Shown here piece after piece: positions 37,435 to 49,351 of a stretch of 64,000 bases of DNA. Where the stretch lies: positions 19,576,074 through 19,640,073 of the forward strand of contig CM060849.1 of the NCBI GenBank assembly GCA_030737835.1. Reading direction: 5' to 3'. The translations under genes and the position numbers were made by a program. The notes below the pieces were generated by a model. The model made no database searches. It was not told the origin of the DNA and worked only from the letters and a program-made list of their open reading frames with translations. Numbering within the stretch: the stretch's first letter is position 1; the number at the start of each line of letters is the position of its first letter. This DNA is from Acorus gramineus. Lineage: Eukaryota > Streptophyta > Magnoliopsida > Acorales > Acoraceae.

Positions 37435-39590
37435 CTAATATCCTAACCAAGCAGATGGTATTAGCTGAAACCTCTGTTTTGCGCATGTCAGTGTGTCATA
37501 GTAATCTACGTGGTTGAAGCAGTCGCGAAAATCTGTGAAAAGCTTCTCAAACACCCTCCACTGAACTTTGGATGGCCTGAAGTATGGGTATGGAAGGAAA
37601 ACCTGTTTCACATCCAGAATATATATCAATGAGGGATTTTATAAGCATCAAAGAATCTGAACACGAAAAATACATGTGGGTGTTGATATACAGTCATTCT
37701 TGTAATCCTAACAGAGTATATTCAGTTAGATTGAATATACATCGATTAGGGAAAATGTACATAAGTTATGCTACTGTTTGTTCAAGTATACATATTTATT
37801 TTGTTTATGGTATGTACTTCATTAGACAACTATAATAAAATTTAAAACATGTCGGGACTGCAAACGTGATTGTAAAATTTTCCAAATACACGCGCATAGG
37901 GAGGGGATTGTGTTTACATCTCCTTCTTGTGCCAGATGTTTCAACAGCAGAAATGTATGTTTGTTTTCTTCCAGGTTGTCAACGACTGCCAACCATATCT
38001 CCGAAGCAAGCTCGTAAGCCTTATCCCTTGAATTGCCACAAGCGATAAATTGATCTGCTCATAGACAAAAAAATATCATGTAATTGTTAGTAAGCATACC
38101 AGACATCAGAGGTCATTTTTACAAATTGTTAAGGATTTTATAGGCATAAAAGAATCTGAACATGAAAAATATTCTGGTAAACAATCTAAGGTTACTCTAT
38201 AAAAACAACCTTAATTGGATGATTAAATCTGAGAGGCATGTGTTTATTGAACTCCATTACAAGCCATTGCCTTGACAGTTTTGGCTCACCCAAATTCTTC
38301 GAATGTCACAAGAAAACACTAATTTTTAACCACCTGTGACATAATATTTACCTACTACCTGATGAAACCACATAATATTTACCACAGTCACATAATCAAA
38401 GCATAAATAAGAATATCCATAAGGTCCACAAAATTCAGTACTGATGATCCAGTCTGGAGGGTCTCCAGTTACTTCCCAATAATTGTCAACACATATACAT
38501 TCAGATAACATAGGAAACATGATTATTGTATCCTTTATATCATAAATTTTGATATTCAATTGTTATTTTTTTCAAAATAGAGGACAAATGCAATTAGTAT
38601 TCAAAACTAGTGAGAGAGAATGAGATTTAACATAATCCAGGAGACCATACCAATTATGGTGCCATGAAGAATTCCAGAGGGAGGCAGAGTTGAAAGCTCA
38701 AGTTGCTCTTTCAGGAACAAATAAGCATGCCCAACCAGCTCATTGATCTCTCCATCAAATGTGAAAAAGTGCTCACAAACATATAAAGCTTCATATCTCC
38801 TGGAGAAATTTAAGATGAAAGGCATGACTGGTGCTTTGATCGAACAACTATTATTACATGCACGTCAATGCAACTTCACCCCTTATCTTTCTTTTGAAAA
38901 GCCACACATGTTTCATCAGAAAGAAGTACTTCCCTTGAGTGATGGTAATGCATTATTCAAGAGGGAGCATCGCAGTGAGACCTGACTGACACGCAGACAT
39001 CAATAGTGATCAATGTCACAGATGGCTGTGGATATACTAACTGGTTTGTATATAACATTTGGATGACTTACTTCATCACATGTTCATATCTGTAGTAAGA
39101 TCACTTATTCTCGGTTATACAATTTGAGCAAATTTGCGATAATGATCCTTAAAGACAACTCTACCGGGGCATACATACACCCCTGAGCCTCAGACAGCTT
39201 AGGGAAAGAGGCATCTTCTTATACAATCAGAGCAAACTTATATGCAATCAAATGTTTAAAGGGAATGCCATATGAGATTCACAGGAGTAAGTTGGATTTA
39301 AAAGGAAGGCCAACAAAGGGATACAAAATCAGAGAAAATAATATAGAACCTTTCATAATAAAAATCACTGACCTTCTGCTTAAACCTTGAGGGATAGGGC
39401 CAGGCCACCGTTTTGCGCGTGCGGCGAAAAGCCACCTCCTCACAATAGCAGTCTGCCACAAGCACTCCCCCCGGAAAAGAGCGGCCCACTGCTTCCTAAC
39501 GCATGAAACATGCACCCAATCCGAGGTAGGCAACCTGACAAATATCTCTATTAGGAGATGGTCTGGTAGCTTCCCAAATGCATGATCCAT
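37435..39590 (-). CDS. F-box protein
   Basis: Coding exons in transcript order: 39590-39373, 38799-38651, 38054-37918, 37602-37435, giving 223 aa. The F-box is at the N-terminus (KLPDHLLIEIFVRLPTSDWV, about residues 7-26, then CVRKQWAALFRGECLW). It is followed by RWPGPIPQG, YEALYVCEHFFTFDGEINEL and a conserved end LPYPYFRPSKVQWRVFEKLF to SAWLGY. Such proteins bind SKP1 through the F-box and recruit substrates to an SCF ubiquitin ligase; the C-terminal part here is a plant-conserved domain without a named fold and the substrate is unknown. The start is the Met just before the F-box. A leader exon (40333 to about 40440) is spliced across a 0.7-kb intron and contains an upstream ATG. Confidence 0.88.
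37678..37870. repeat. Repeat with GGGTGTTGATATACAG end, in F-box gene intron 3
   Basis: Related to 31946-32200 (see there) by several shared words in the same order and orientation. The intron thus carries a short non-autonomous element. Borders are approximate. Confidence 0.4.
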
Positions 39591-40332
39591 GGAGTCCACA
39601 ACCACACCGTCCTCTGCGAAGAAATAACCAGCCTTCACACCTATGTATGCGTATATGTATGTTCGGGTGTACTATGACACCATAATCAAACACGCATATA
39701 AGCATGCATCAAAATATATGAAACACATGGAAATATCCACATCATATAAACACTAAAATTTATTTAATACTTACAAATCCTGTCCATTGATATTATGATG
39801 CTACATAACACAATATACAATGAAAATATGCTACTTGCATGCATCAATCAATGCATACACCACATATAAAGAGACCCACATCATATAAGCACTTAAATTT
39901 ACACACGAAGACATATACATACATGCTGTATCGGTAGAAACCAAGGGCCAATTTAGCGTTCATTCTCATTCTAATTTTACTAGAACACTCTGAAAAATTG
40001 CGTTTGGAATCCTCTATTCATATTCATATGTTCATTCTTGAACATTTCCTTTCACGGAAGCTAACTGGATTTCTCAAAAGGAAGTATACTTTCGATTATT
40101 CCAAATTTTGAATAATTTCAAAGGGTGAATGCAAGACAAAGCTAACAGTGGTGAACTAATAAAACCCAATCATCATAATGGAAATCAACCCATGATTTCC
40201 AACATGGGTTCAATCCAAATCAATTTGTCAATCAATGATAGAAAACATGAATCAATAACAGATTATATTAAACAACAGAGCACACAAAATTTGTACGATT
40301 AGAAGGGAAAAAAAGAAAAGAAGATGAAGTAC

Positions 40333-40440
40333 CTGAAGAGGGTGCGGAAATGGAAAAAACAGAGCTCTGATCGAGAAAAAGAAAAACCAGAGAGGCGGCA
40401 GATGCCTTTCGTTTTTGGTGAAAGACGTCGACATCTCATC
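40333..40440 (-). promoter_or_regulatory. Probable 5' leader exon of the F-box gene, with upstream ATG
   Basis: On the minus strand a pyrimidine-rich exon ends CTCTTCAG before GTACTTC, a good donor, and a matching acceptor TTCTTCGCAG lies 28 bases ahead of the F-box start codon. An ATG at 40434 opens a frame of 34 codons within this exon. With acceptor TTCGCAG it runs out of frame over the main start; with the alternative acceptor two bases on (GCAGAG) it would be in frame and extend the protein. Confidence 0.5.
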
Positions 40441-41260
40441 AGCCCTCTTAAGCCTAGTTTAGTAAAATAATAAATTTTTAAGATAAGTTAATGTAATTTT
40501 TAATGATAAAAAAATAACTGATAATGTTTTTTATTATCTTTATTTTTTGTGTTTTTATTTTCAATATTGTATTTAGATTAAATATGAGATAACTTTAAAT
40601 TTTTTTAAAAAATATCAGATCTACCCTTTCTATTAATGGGGTCGTTAATATTGTTTGGTAAAACACATTCTTTTTTATTTTTTATTTTGTTTTTGTTGGG
40701 AATGATAGTCATAAATGTTATCTTAATTTTATAAAATTGGAATAACAGATTAAGATAAAGTCCGTTTCACCTTTTACTCAGAACAAATTATTTTTATTTT
40801 TTACCTCAAAATGTAGACAATTATTCATATTTTATCTTTTTTTCTAATGTAATATGGGATAATAAATAATTTAATTTAATTTTTTTCTTATCCCACTCCT
40901 TTATCCACGTGTCATAGGCCTTAAAATGACCCGCGGGTAAACTTGTCTGTGAATTGACCCGCGATTTCTTGGACCGCCGCAGTCGAAATCCGATGTGGGG
41001 ATGTTATCCGACCGGACTCATAGAGGTGGTTCACATTTTTGAGGAATTATGGCCGTCCGATACGAAGAGTAGACAGAATGTACGGATGAGATTAGGTGGT
41101 CCTCTCGGTTTGGCGAATTGGAGCCCAGCAAGGCTGGTTCGGTGTGTGCATATGATGTTGGGCCTCCGTTTATAATTCGAAGGGAGGCCCATTGGACAAC
41201 GGTACGTAAATGGGCTCCAAACAGGGCCGAGTGCCCAGTCCCGTTTGCAACCCTAACACG

Positions 41261-42177
41261 TGTTTTATGAGAATATTAGACTTTTTATTATCATTATTAT
41301 AATATTATTAGTTTCCTAGTTTTTTTAGTTTCCTTTTCTGATATTTTAGGTTTTCTTTTATGTATCTATAAATAGAGCATTTGGCTCCTCTAATTCAATA
41401 ACAAGAATTCTCATTATTTCATTCTCTCATTCTAATATGGTATCAGAGCCATTCAAAAAACCCTAGACCCACAAATATTTTCTTTTCTTCTCCCCGCTTT
41501 GATTGAGGAATCTTCAATCGAAGCAGAAATCGGAGCAGGGGAGGACTCTTGATATTCATATTTTTCTTTTAGTTGCTTTATTTGCTTCTTGCGCGAATTT
41601 TATTCGTTTGCGTCATCATTGTTCTCTCTTTGCTGTGTAATACCACCGCGCCCTCCGCTAGAGTCTTCCGCGCGCCTTTGCACCGCTGCCGCGCAGCCTC
41701 GTGCCTCCATGAGCCCTATGCGTGCCATCTGATCTAGTGGACCACCAACTCCGACAGACTCAAGAAGAGCGGGAGCGACTCTGACTGACTCAAAGAGAGG
41801 GAGCGACTCTGACTGACACAACGAGCGAAAGCGACTCTGACTGACTCAAGAAGAGCAGGAGCGAAGTGATGGATCCCAAAAGACAGATGACGACTATCAA
41901 TTCATAAAATCGAGTTTTTCGATTATTGGAGTTGTTTGTTATTTTTGTGTAAACTCTAATGGTTCTACCATTCAAAGTTTGGAATGGGGTGTTAAAGAGT
42001 TATTATTATGAGAATATTGACTCTTTATTATCATTATTATGATATTATTAGTTTCCTAGTTTTCCTAGTTTCCTTTTCTGATATTTTAGGTTTTCCTTTA
42101 TGTATCTATAAATAGAGCATTTGGCTCATCTAATTCAATAACAAGGATTCCCATTATTTCATTCTCTCATTCTAACA
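41261..42177 (+). mobile_element. TRIM: miniature LTR retroelement (copia-like)
   Basis: Two near-identical LTRs lie at 41261-41437 and 41990-42177, differing by a small deletion near the start of the left copy and about a dozen substitutions. Directly after the left LTR comes TGGTATCAGAGCC (41438-41450), the primer-binding site complementary to initiator tRNA-Met used by many plant copia elements. Directly before the right LTR is a purine tract (TTGGAATGGGG, 41979-41989). The right LTR begins TG and ends CA. The 540-bp interior codes no gag or pol, so the element is non-autonomous and needs an outside copia machinery. No 5-bp target duplication is visible. Each LTR has a TATAAATA promoter word. 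Confidence 0.88.
41773..41860 (+). repeat. 28-bp tandem repeat inside the TRIM
   Basis: Three units start at 41773, 41801 and 41829 with the shared core GCGACTCTGACTGAC, exactly 28 bases apart, with partial units before and after (GGGAGCGACT-like words at 41743-41772 and 41855-41865). 28 is not a multiple of three, so a coding role is unlikely. Confidence 0.85.
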
Positions 42178-42497
42178 ATATTCAGTTCATTTTACAATCG
42201 ATACACAGTCCGCACATGTTTTATTTTTATTTTTAATTATGTGTCTCATCTAATGAGATATGTAATTTATATAATGTGAAGCATATAAATTAAATGGTAA
42301 CATTTAAATATGTGAAAAATTTCTAACGAGAAACATATCTCGTTGTAGTAAGTGAAGGGAGCTAACAGGATACATGATATTATATTTGAGACCGTAAAAA
42401 GACTAAGTGTAACAATACTCTTTTTTAATTGGATACTTAGCCATTTATAAAAAATGATGTATATGGTCACACAATTGAATACATATATTTTAATTTA

Positions 42498-43034
42498 GAG
42501 AAAAATCCAAATAACCCCTGTAAACTATTTGAAATCTATATAATCCCCTGATTTTTTCTAAAGTTCATATAATTCTTTGAAAACACTTATATAAAGCTAT
42601 GTAGACCTCTGCGTTAAATTTTCATTGACTGATTAAGATTACTATGCAAATATTCTATCTAATTAACTCTGATTGAAAACATAGTATACCAAGAAAAACC
42701 CTATAATATGTTACAAATGTAAGAAATCTTCTATAAATGATGATTTTATCCATCTGCTTAGGATTTTATAATCTATCAAAATGATTAAAATTGTCATGTA
42801 TATAAGATTTTTCATATATTTAATAAATTGTAAGATTTTTTTGATAAATTGCATTTTCAGTTAAATTAACAAAATAAAAAATTCATAGAATATTATTCAT
42901 TTGTTAACAGAAGTATAAATCATATGACTATTTGAATTTACATAAATATTTTTAAAGGGTTATATGAACTTTAAGAAAAGTCGTGGGGTTATACAGATTT
43001 CATGATGTTTGCACGGGGCATACTGATTTGCCTT
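42498..43034. mobile_element. Long-TIR fold-back MITE, copy 2
   Basis: Left arm starts near AAAAATCCAAATAACCCC; right arm ends near its inverted form (GGGGTTATACAGATTTCATG then GGGGCATACTGATTTGCC). Shares inner words with the copies at 11048 and 44065 (TAACTCTGATTGAAAACATAG, TATACCAAG). No clear target duplication; more diverged than the copy at 44065. Confidence 0.65.
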
Positions 43035-44064
43035 TACAGTGAATGAGAGGGAAAACGAAGAATAAATTGATAGAGAGATTCGAGCTTTATCAGATCCCTC
43101 ACTCTCGTCACTGTTCCTAAAAAGGTAAAAGGAAAGCAGAGAGAACCCAACAATGGAGAGAGCATATGTGGCTCTGCTTTAGGAGCAGAATTGCTTCATT
43201 TGCGGACAAATCAATGTGCCCTTTATACTTCCACTATTATAACTTAAAACTTAAGCCCTTATTTATTTGGCTAATAGCATATACACAACAAAGACTCTTA
43301 CCTCCTTTTTGAGGTGGAACATAAGTCAACTAGTCAAGAATAGTGAAGGATATAGAAGAATAGTTCAAACTTAAAAAAAAAACTGTTTGTTTTGCAAGAA
43401 TAAATCTTAATAGTCATGTCTGAATAAGTTAGAATTAGACCTGATAACTATTTTAAAAAAATGTTAGAATTGTTTATCAGGGCCTATCTATGTTAATGGA
43501 TAAAAATATGTTTCTCTGTCATTTTAAAAAAATTCTTTCACATAACACTCTCTGCATACATTTTAAAAACTGTCACATCTATCATATCATACACACATCT
43601 CTCACACTTATTCCTAAACACAAATAATTTATGTAGAGGTATAATTGTCATTTAAAAAATCATAAACTCTTATCCATCTCTTATTTATCACTCATTATTA
43701 CTTTATCCATGGTGAACCAAACAATAAAAAGATTATTTTTTCGTTTTCTAATGAAAAAAAAAAATATAACTAAACAAAAATTTATTTATATAACATGTAT
43801 TATTATCTATCCTAATAGAACTATTAAAAACAAATAATCCTATATTACACTTCAAACGGGGTCATGACATAGCTGCCCCAAAATAAAATGAATGAACTTT
43901 CATATACTGCTACTCTTTGGTGACTTTGGCCCAACTTAAACCACCTCATAAATAACTCTCAAACGACAAGATGGACTAATAAAACAGAATAAGTACTTTT
44001 GGGATCCTGCAAATTGAATTACCAAAATATTCCATGAAACATGGCATCGAAGACATTTTTTATA

Positions 44065-44523
44065 GGAAAAAATCCATATAACCCCCTCTAAACTGAATGA
44101 AATCCATATAACCCCCTGATTTTTCTTAAAATTCATACAACTCTATGAAAATATCTAGTAAATCCAAATAATCTCATGAATAAAATTTACTTTTACAAAT
44201 AATGAATATTTTGTGAATATTATGTTTAGTTAACTCTGATAGAGAACACGGTATACCAAAAAATCCTATAATATGTTAAAAATCCTCTGTAAATAATGAT
44301 TTTACCCCTCTAGATAGAGTTTTATAATATATTTAGAGACAGTAAAATCATCATTTTCATGTGATTTTTCACATTTTGAACACATTGTAGGGTTTTTTTA
44401 ATATATTATGTTTTTAGTCAGGATTAACCAAACAAAATATTCATCATTTGTCCACAGAAATTTTATTCAGGGGGTTATATGGATTTCAATCAGATTTGAG
44501 GGGGTAGTATGGATTCTTCCCCT
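44065..44523. mobile_element. Long-TIR fold-back MITE, copy 3 (best preserved)
   Basis: The left arm (GGAAAAAATCCATATAACCC onward) and the reverse complement of the right arm (GGAAGAATCCATACTACCCC onward) match over about 200 bases, including AATGAATATTTTGT and TATAATATGTTAAAAA-like words. The flanks carry a perfect 9-base direct repeat TTTTTTATA (44056-44064 and 44524-44532), as left by Mutator-like transposases, although the A/T-only word is weak evidence alone. No coding capacity. Confidence 0.75.
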
Positions 44524-45275
44524 TTTTTTATAATGTGGTCAAGATGACTCCGGTGTGTGTTGTCATTGTTATGAACGCTATTTTTGGGATACCTATCTTT
44601 CAAATGGACACCTTGAGAATTTATTCTCATTTATCCATCGATATCTATAATAAGACAAATATAAAAGTTGAAAAGGTATCAGCAATAATTAAATCATCTA
44701 TAACCCTTCTTTTTATATTCTTATATAACTACTCTATGTGCTGTTTAGCTGTCTGCCTATCTCTGAAAGAAACGGAGGGAAAACCTCTGAATTTTTTTTG
44801 CTTTTGTTTTTTATTGAAACCTTCTCTCATGAGAATCATATGAGTGATGCTTATTTTATACAATGATTCTGTTTGATTAATTTAAGTAGCTTTTGAAGAT
44901 TTTGCCTAACATAATTTTTTTCAAACGCTTCAAAAAATTTTTTTTTATAAAAAATAACATAAGCATCACTCAACATTACCACTCCTTTGTTATTTTATTT
45001 ATGTCTTTGGGACTGAAAGTCTGAAAGCACTCCTTTGTTTAATTATAATTTCAATAAAATCGGCTCCACTATGAGCATTAAAGCACGATTTAATCCCAAA
45101 CCTATGTTCCAATCTTTCTTTCTTTTTTTTGCTTTTTTTTTTTTGGTATAAACCTATGTTCCAATCTGATGCCACCAAAATTAAGATGCAAATATGCTAT
45201 ACATGGACTTAAATAGCCATCCTATATGATATTAATATATATATATACATAGTGTGACACGAAGCGCATTAATTG

Positions 45276-45566
45276 GAGACCGGATCCAATCAGTTCGGTC
45301 AGTATTGAACTGGACGACATGAAAATCGAATTGCACCACCCATAAATTGAACTACACAACCAATTGTTAGGTATATATTTCACTCTCCTATTTGATATTG
45401 ATGATATTTAAGAATTCATTTTTTTTTTCAATAGCTAATTGGATCCAATAAGAGAGTGAAATATATACTCAATAATTGGTTGTGCAGTTCAGTTTATAAA
45501 TGGTACAATTCGATTATCACGTCGTTTAGTTCGGTACTAATTGAACTGACCGGATCCAATCCTGAC
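45276..45566. repeat. Fold-back hairpin element, copy 2 of the SINE/hairpin family
   Basis: Left arm 45281-45412 begins CGGATCCAATCAGTTCGGTC; right arm 45440-45565 ends ACTGACCGGATCCAAT. The arms are reverse complements over about 125 bases at roughly 80-85% identity by eye, separated by a short loop (TTTAAGAATTCATT and a T run). If transcribed it would form one long hairpin. Confidence 0.75.
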
Positions 45567-45599
45567 TGGATTCGGTCCCCATTTTCAATACGAATTGGA

Positions 45600-45900
45600 T
45601 CAACAAGAACCCAACCCATAATTAAATAAACCAACCCGACCCAACCCATAAGATTAGCTAGGCTTATCTAAAATTTAGATTACCCAGATTAGAAGCTACA
45701 TAATGAACAGCTATGATTTTTTTTTTTACTATTAGTTTACGGGTTTGGATTGGGTCGGGTTGTGAATAAGGTCAATCCGAACCCAACCCGATTTATGAGT
45801 CAACCCGAATTGGTCAACCCGAACCCAAACCCGATTTAATCAACCCAATCCATGTAAAAATTGGATTCAATCGGACCCAAATTGCAACCCTAATATTTTC
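45600..45900. repeat. Repeat rich in AACCC/GGGTT words
   Basis: Words such as AACCCGACCCAACCC, CGGGTTTGGATTGGGTCGGG and CAACCCGAATTGGTC recur on both sides of an AT-rich centre. The right end ATTGCAACCCTA is typical of non-autonomous DNA elements that begin TAGGGTTGCAA. Borders are approximate. Confidence 0.45.
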
Positions 45901-46344
45901 TGTTGATGCATGCGTGAATATAATCATATATGATATGGTGGGTGGGATGGGCGGTCAATGATAAATGAAAATAATATATCCTGCCACATAAATCATTTTG
46001 ATTTTTTAAAGTATATCCACAAGTATGAAATACATGTTATTATAAAAATAATATATGTAACTGGCTAGATAAATTGGTACATTTTTTTTCTAAAAAATTG
46101 AAAAGATTTTAATTTCTCATATATTGCACTACTGGAATATATACAACACTGAGTGACTGTTTTTGAGCTGCAAACGAGATTGTAAGACAGACTAAGTGTA
46201 ACAGCACCCATGACAAATTGATTAAGGAGCGCTGATACACTCGGATCATTTTGCAGTCCTATCTGCAATATGAAAATGGTTCTCCAGCTGCCTATACACT
46301 ATGATACTAGTACAGTATTAAAATTAAATTTTGTATTTTTTTTA

Positions 46345-46545
46345 AAAATATGGTATGCTGTATTTTCAATGAGGGTTAATCAAACAAAATATTTACAAAA
46401 TATCCTTCATCTATCAAAATTTTAGTTCATGAAATTATTTGGATTTACATGGATATTTTCAAGGAATTATATAGAACTTAAGAAAAATCAGAAGATTCTA
46501 TAAAATTCCAGAGAGTTTAGAAGGAATTATTTGGATTTTTTTCAA
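46345..46545. mobile_element. Long-TIR fold-back MITE, right half only
   Basis: Contains only the right-arm order of words (ATGGTATGCTGTATTTTCAA, GGGTTAATCAAACAAAATAT, then GGATTTACATGGATATTTTC and GAAGGAATTATTTGGATTTT). The left arm is missing, so this is a truncated copy. Confidence 0.6.
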
Positions 46546-49027
46546 AAATTTTATCGTTCCACGTATGCATTGACGTGCACGGTATATATGCATCCACGTT
46601 TTTTAGCATATATATTATATGGGCACTGTTATTGTGAGATTCATTTTCAATCTCAATTTCAATCTTATATGCATCGATGATAACAAGGTATATGCTTAAA
46701 AAAAAAATTATATTTTTTATAAATGCATCAATAAAATTCATTGAAATATGTGTTTTATTTTTTATAAAAATATATATTTTATTAAATAATATATATTATT
46801 TTTAAAAATTTTAAAATACATGTAGATTGAATTTGAGATTGAAAATGAAACCGGAGGAAATATTATTCTTATCGTATACGTCAAAAGCGGATTCTTCCAA
46901 TGATTGGTATGACGGCGGGGTGGGGGATATCGGCCGACTTAATTTTGATTTGTCGGCTGTCCATGCATGCATGAAGCCGCAACCGCGCCAATGCGCGACA
47001 ACCATCATACATGGATTCTTGGATGGTCCCCCACAACCAAAAAGCAAAAGATAAACCCAACTTTCATGGTCCCACCTTTTGACTTTTTTTATCTTTTTTT
47101 TTTAATTGATTAAAGATGATAAATCTCACGCTTTTAGCCATTGAGCTAAGGTTGGTTTCATAACGAGTTTGAGAAGTTTTTGAGTATGGAGAAAATTGAA
47201 TTTTTAAATAGAATTTATTTTATATAATTTAATTAAAAGCTACTAATTTTATCAAAAAAATGATTAAAAGTTAATTTTTTTATATTATGTGTAAATGTAT
47301 GTTTCGATAAATTAAACCTAGTTTTAAACTCGTTTTTAAATAGAACCTAAGTACAGAAGTATATGGAGGTTGATGTCTTGTGTTTTCATCTTCAATATAT
47401 CCTCGACTTATAGATGTTATCAATAGTTGTCAATTTGTTTTGTCTTTTCAATCTAACATATTGTATCCTAACATATAAACTATGTTCACGCATAAACAGA
47501 CTAAAAGATATGTTTAAATTCGTATTTAGACAAATTCTACGGTAGAATATCAAAAAATAAAAATAAACACAGATCTAAATAGATTTTGGTGTCTCGTTTT
47601 TCAAACTTGTTTATTGTGTTTTCTTTACAAAAAAAATAAAAAATCTACTGTTTCATAATCTATGAAAGTAATGAATTTGAGAAGAGAAGTTCCAACCATG
47701 AGATTACAAGAATTCTGATGTTTGGATCGCACACTCAAATGGAGCCTAAATCATGGCGTTGATTTCATTTCATCTCATGCTCACCCTATCCATGAGCATG
47801 TTGGAACTAAAATCTGAATCATTCAAATTTTGGGCCAACCCCTCTCATGATTTGAGATGCTCTTTTCTGAAGTCACACTCACTCACTATTGTAAAGCTAG
47901 CCAATGATTTCTGATACCAATATATCATAACATCTAGTTACATGATAAGATGTGTTTAATTGAGAGTTTGAAAGTATAAGGCAAATGATATGTACACGTG
48001 TACACATGCGTGGCGTTACACCAACCATTCGGCACAAGGACTAATTCGATACTAAGAAAAATTTTAATTCTGCGCCATGTGGGCCAGGTATAGCATTATA
48101 AATTTAGTGTTATATGTAGACTTTTTTAATAATGTTACTTAAAGCATCTTTTTCAGCCCCCATACATTCTTTTATAAAAAAAATGAAACATATCTTCAAT
48201 TAATTGCATGGATGTATTTATAAAAGAATATGAAAAATTTCTATCAAATATATATGTTCAGTTAATGTAAGTATATGGTCTAATGATTTTCTATCGACGC
48301 AAATGAAATTAGAATTGGGGTTCAGAACAACACTGCATTTGTAGCAACACTTACTTGTACTTTTTTGACTAAAAGATTATAACAATATCCCACAAAACAA
48401 ACACATCACTATATAGGACTGAGACAGGGAGCCCTTTAGCCCCCACCCCTACTTTGTCTAAAATATAAAATAAAATAAAATAATGATTCTCATTTATCTC
48501 TTCACGAAATAAGCCATCTTTTACCAAGTAATTTGTTTTGTTCAATTCACTCTCTGTTACTCTCTGGTTCGATTAATTGGATCATATTTTTCTAACAACC
48601 TTCACGTCATGTGTGTAGTAAACAATAAAATGACACAATCTTAACAGGTACCAACCCTATATATATGGATATGGGCGCCAGGAGATCATCAAATCTTAAC
48701 AACCATATCTACAGTACTACAGTCATGGCCTAGTGACAGCATGCACAAGCTTTCAATAGAAAGTAAAAAAAAAAGATGCATATAAAAATGTGGGAACCAC
48801 ACGAGACAATTCACCTAAAAGTAGGGGAAAAAGTGAGAGGGATTGAAAATATTTGAATGGTTAAAAACAGGTCCCCCTTTGTCCCATGCATGACCCTTCA
48901 GTGCCACAACAGGCCACCGGAGAAAATAAAAAAGGATGAGTGAGGGATCTGAATTGGGACCCAATTGTATGGCCTGCTTGGTTGAGATTGAACCACCCAT
49001 TCATCAAGTGGTTCTCTCCCAAACATG

Positions 49028-49038
49028 TATATATATAG
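49028..49038 (+). promoter_or_regulatory. Candidate TATA box
   Basis: TATATATATAG followed by a CA-rich initiator-like stretch about 30 bases on (CTCACTCACATTCATATC). It precedes the GC-rich island at 49110-49280 at a distance typical for a plant core promoter. Confidence 0.4.
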
Positions 49039-49114
49039 AGGAATTGAACTCACTCACATTCATATCAAATGTGGAGTGAAGAAGAAAAATTCAAGAGTGT
49101 CTTTGAAGAAGTGA

Positions 49115-49351
49115 ATGGCCGGGGAGACTTTCATGGAGAGGCGGAGATCGCGAACGCAGCCAAGGATGACTTGCCGGCTTAGATTGTCGAGGAGGAGACG
49201 AGGCTGCCTCGCCTTCCGTCTCCTTTTTCGAGTGCGTCGGCAGGTTGTCCTTGGCTACATTTGGTTCTCTTCCTTTCATGTGAGTTTCCCATGGCCCTTG
49301 AAGGCACCAAAACTTTGTGTCCTTAATTCACCCAAGGGAAGTGTAGATTAA
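49115..49351 (+). CDS. Candidate small ORF, unrecognised, Arg-rich
   Basis: 78 codons from MAGETFMERRRSRTQPR, very rich in Arg in the first 45 residues and hydrophobic later. I do not recognise the protein. In favour: a TATA box about 85 bases upstream, and a GC-rich patch in AT-rich DNA. A good donor (CAT, then GTGAGT) at 49280 could splice it to the second GC-rich patch (49740-50000), which itself ends with GGAG then GTAGTA. Against: the minus strand of the same patch is open for 62 codons too, and no conserved motif is visible. It may be an exon, a relic, or non-coding. Confidence 0.25.
   Translation: MAGETFMERRRSRTQPRMTCRLRLSRRRRGCLAFRLLFRVRRQVVLGYIWFSSFHVSFPWPLKAPKLCVLNSPKGSVD

Larger units (their letters stand above)
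40441..49027. other. Repeat-rich intergenic region without a recognisable gene
   Basis: 8.6 kb of AT-rich DNA. It holds the TRIM element (41261-42177), two complete and one half copy of a long-TIR fold-back MITE (42498, 44065, 46345), the hairpin element at 45276, a GGGTT-rich repeat at 45600-45900, and fragments ending AGTGTAACAxxACxC at 42420 and 46209. Poly(T) runs and TA repeats (45233-45247) are frequent. Short ORFs here have no family resemblance. Confidence 0.55.
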
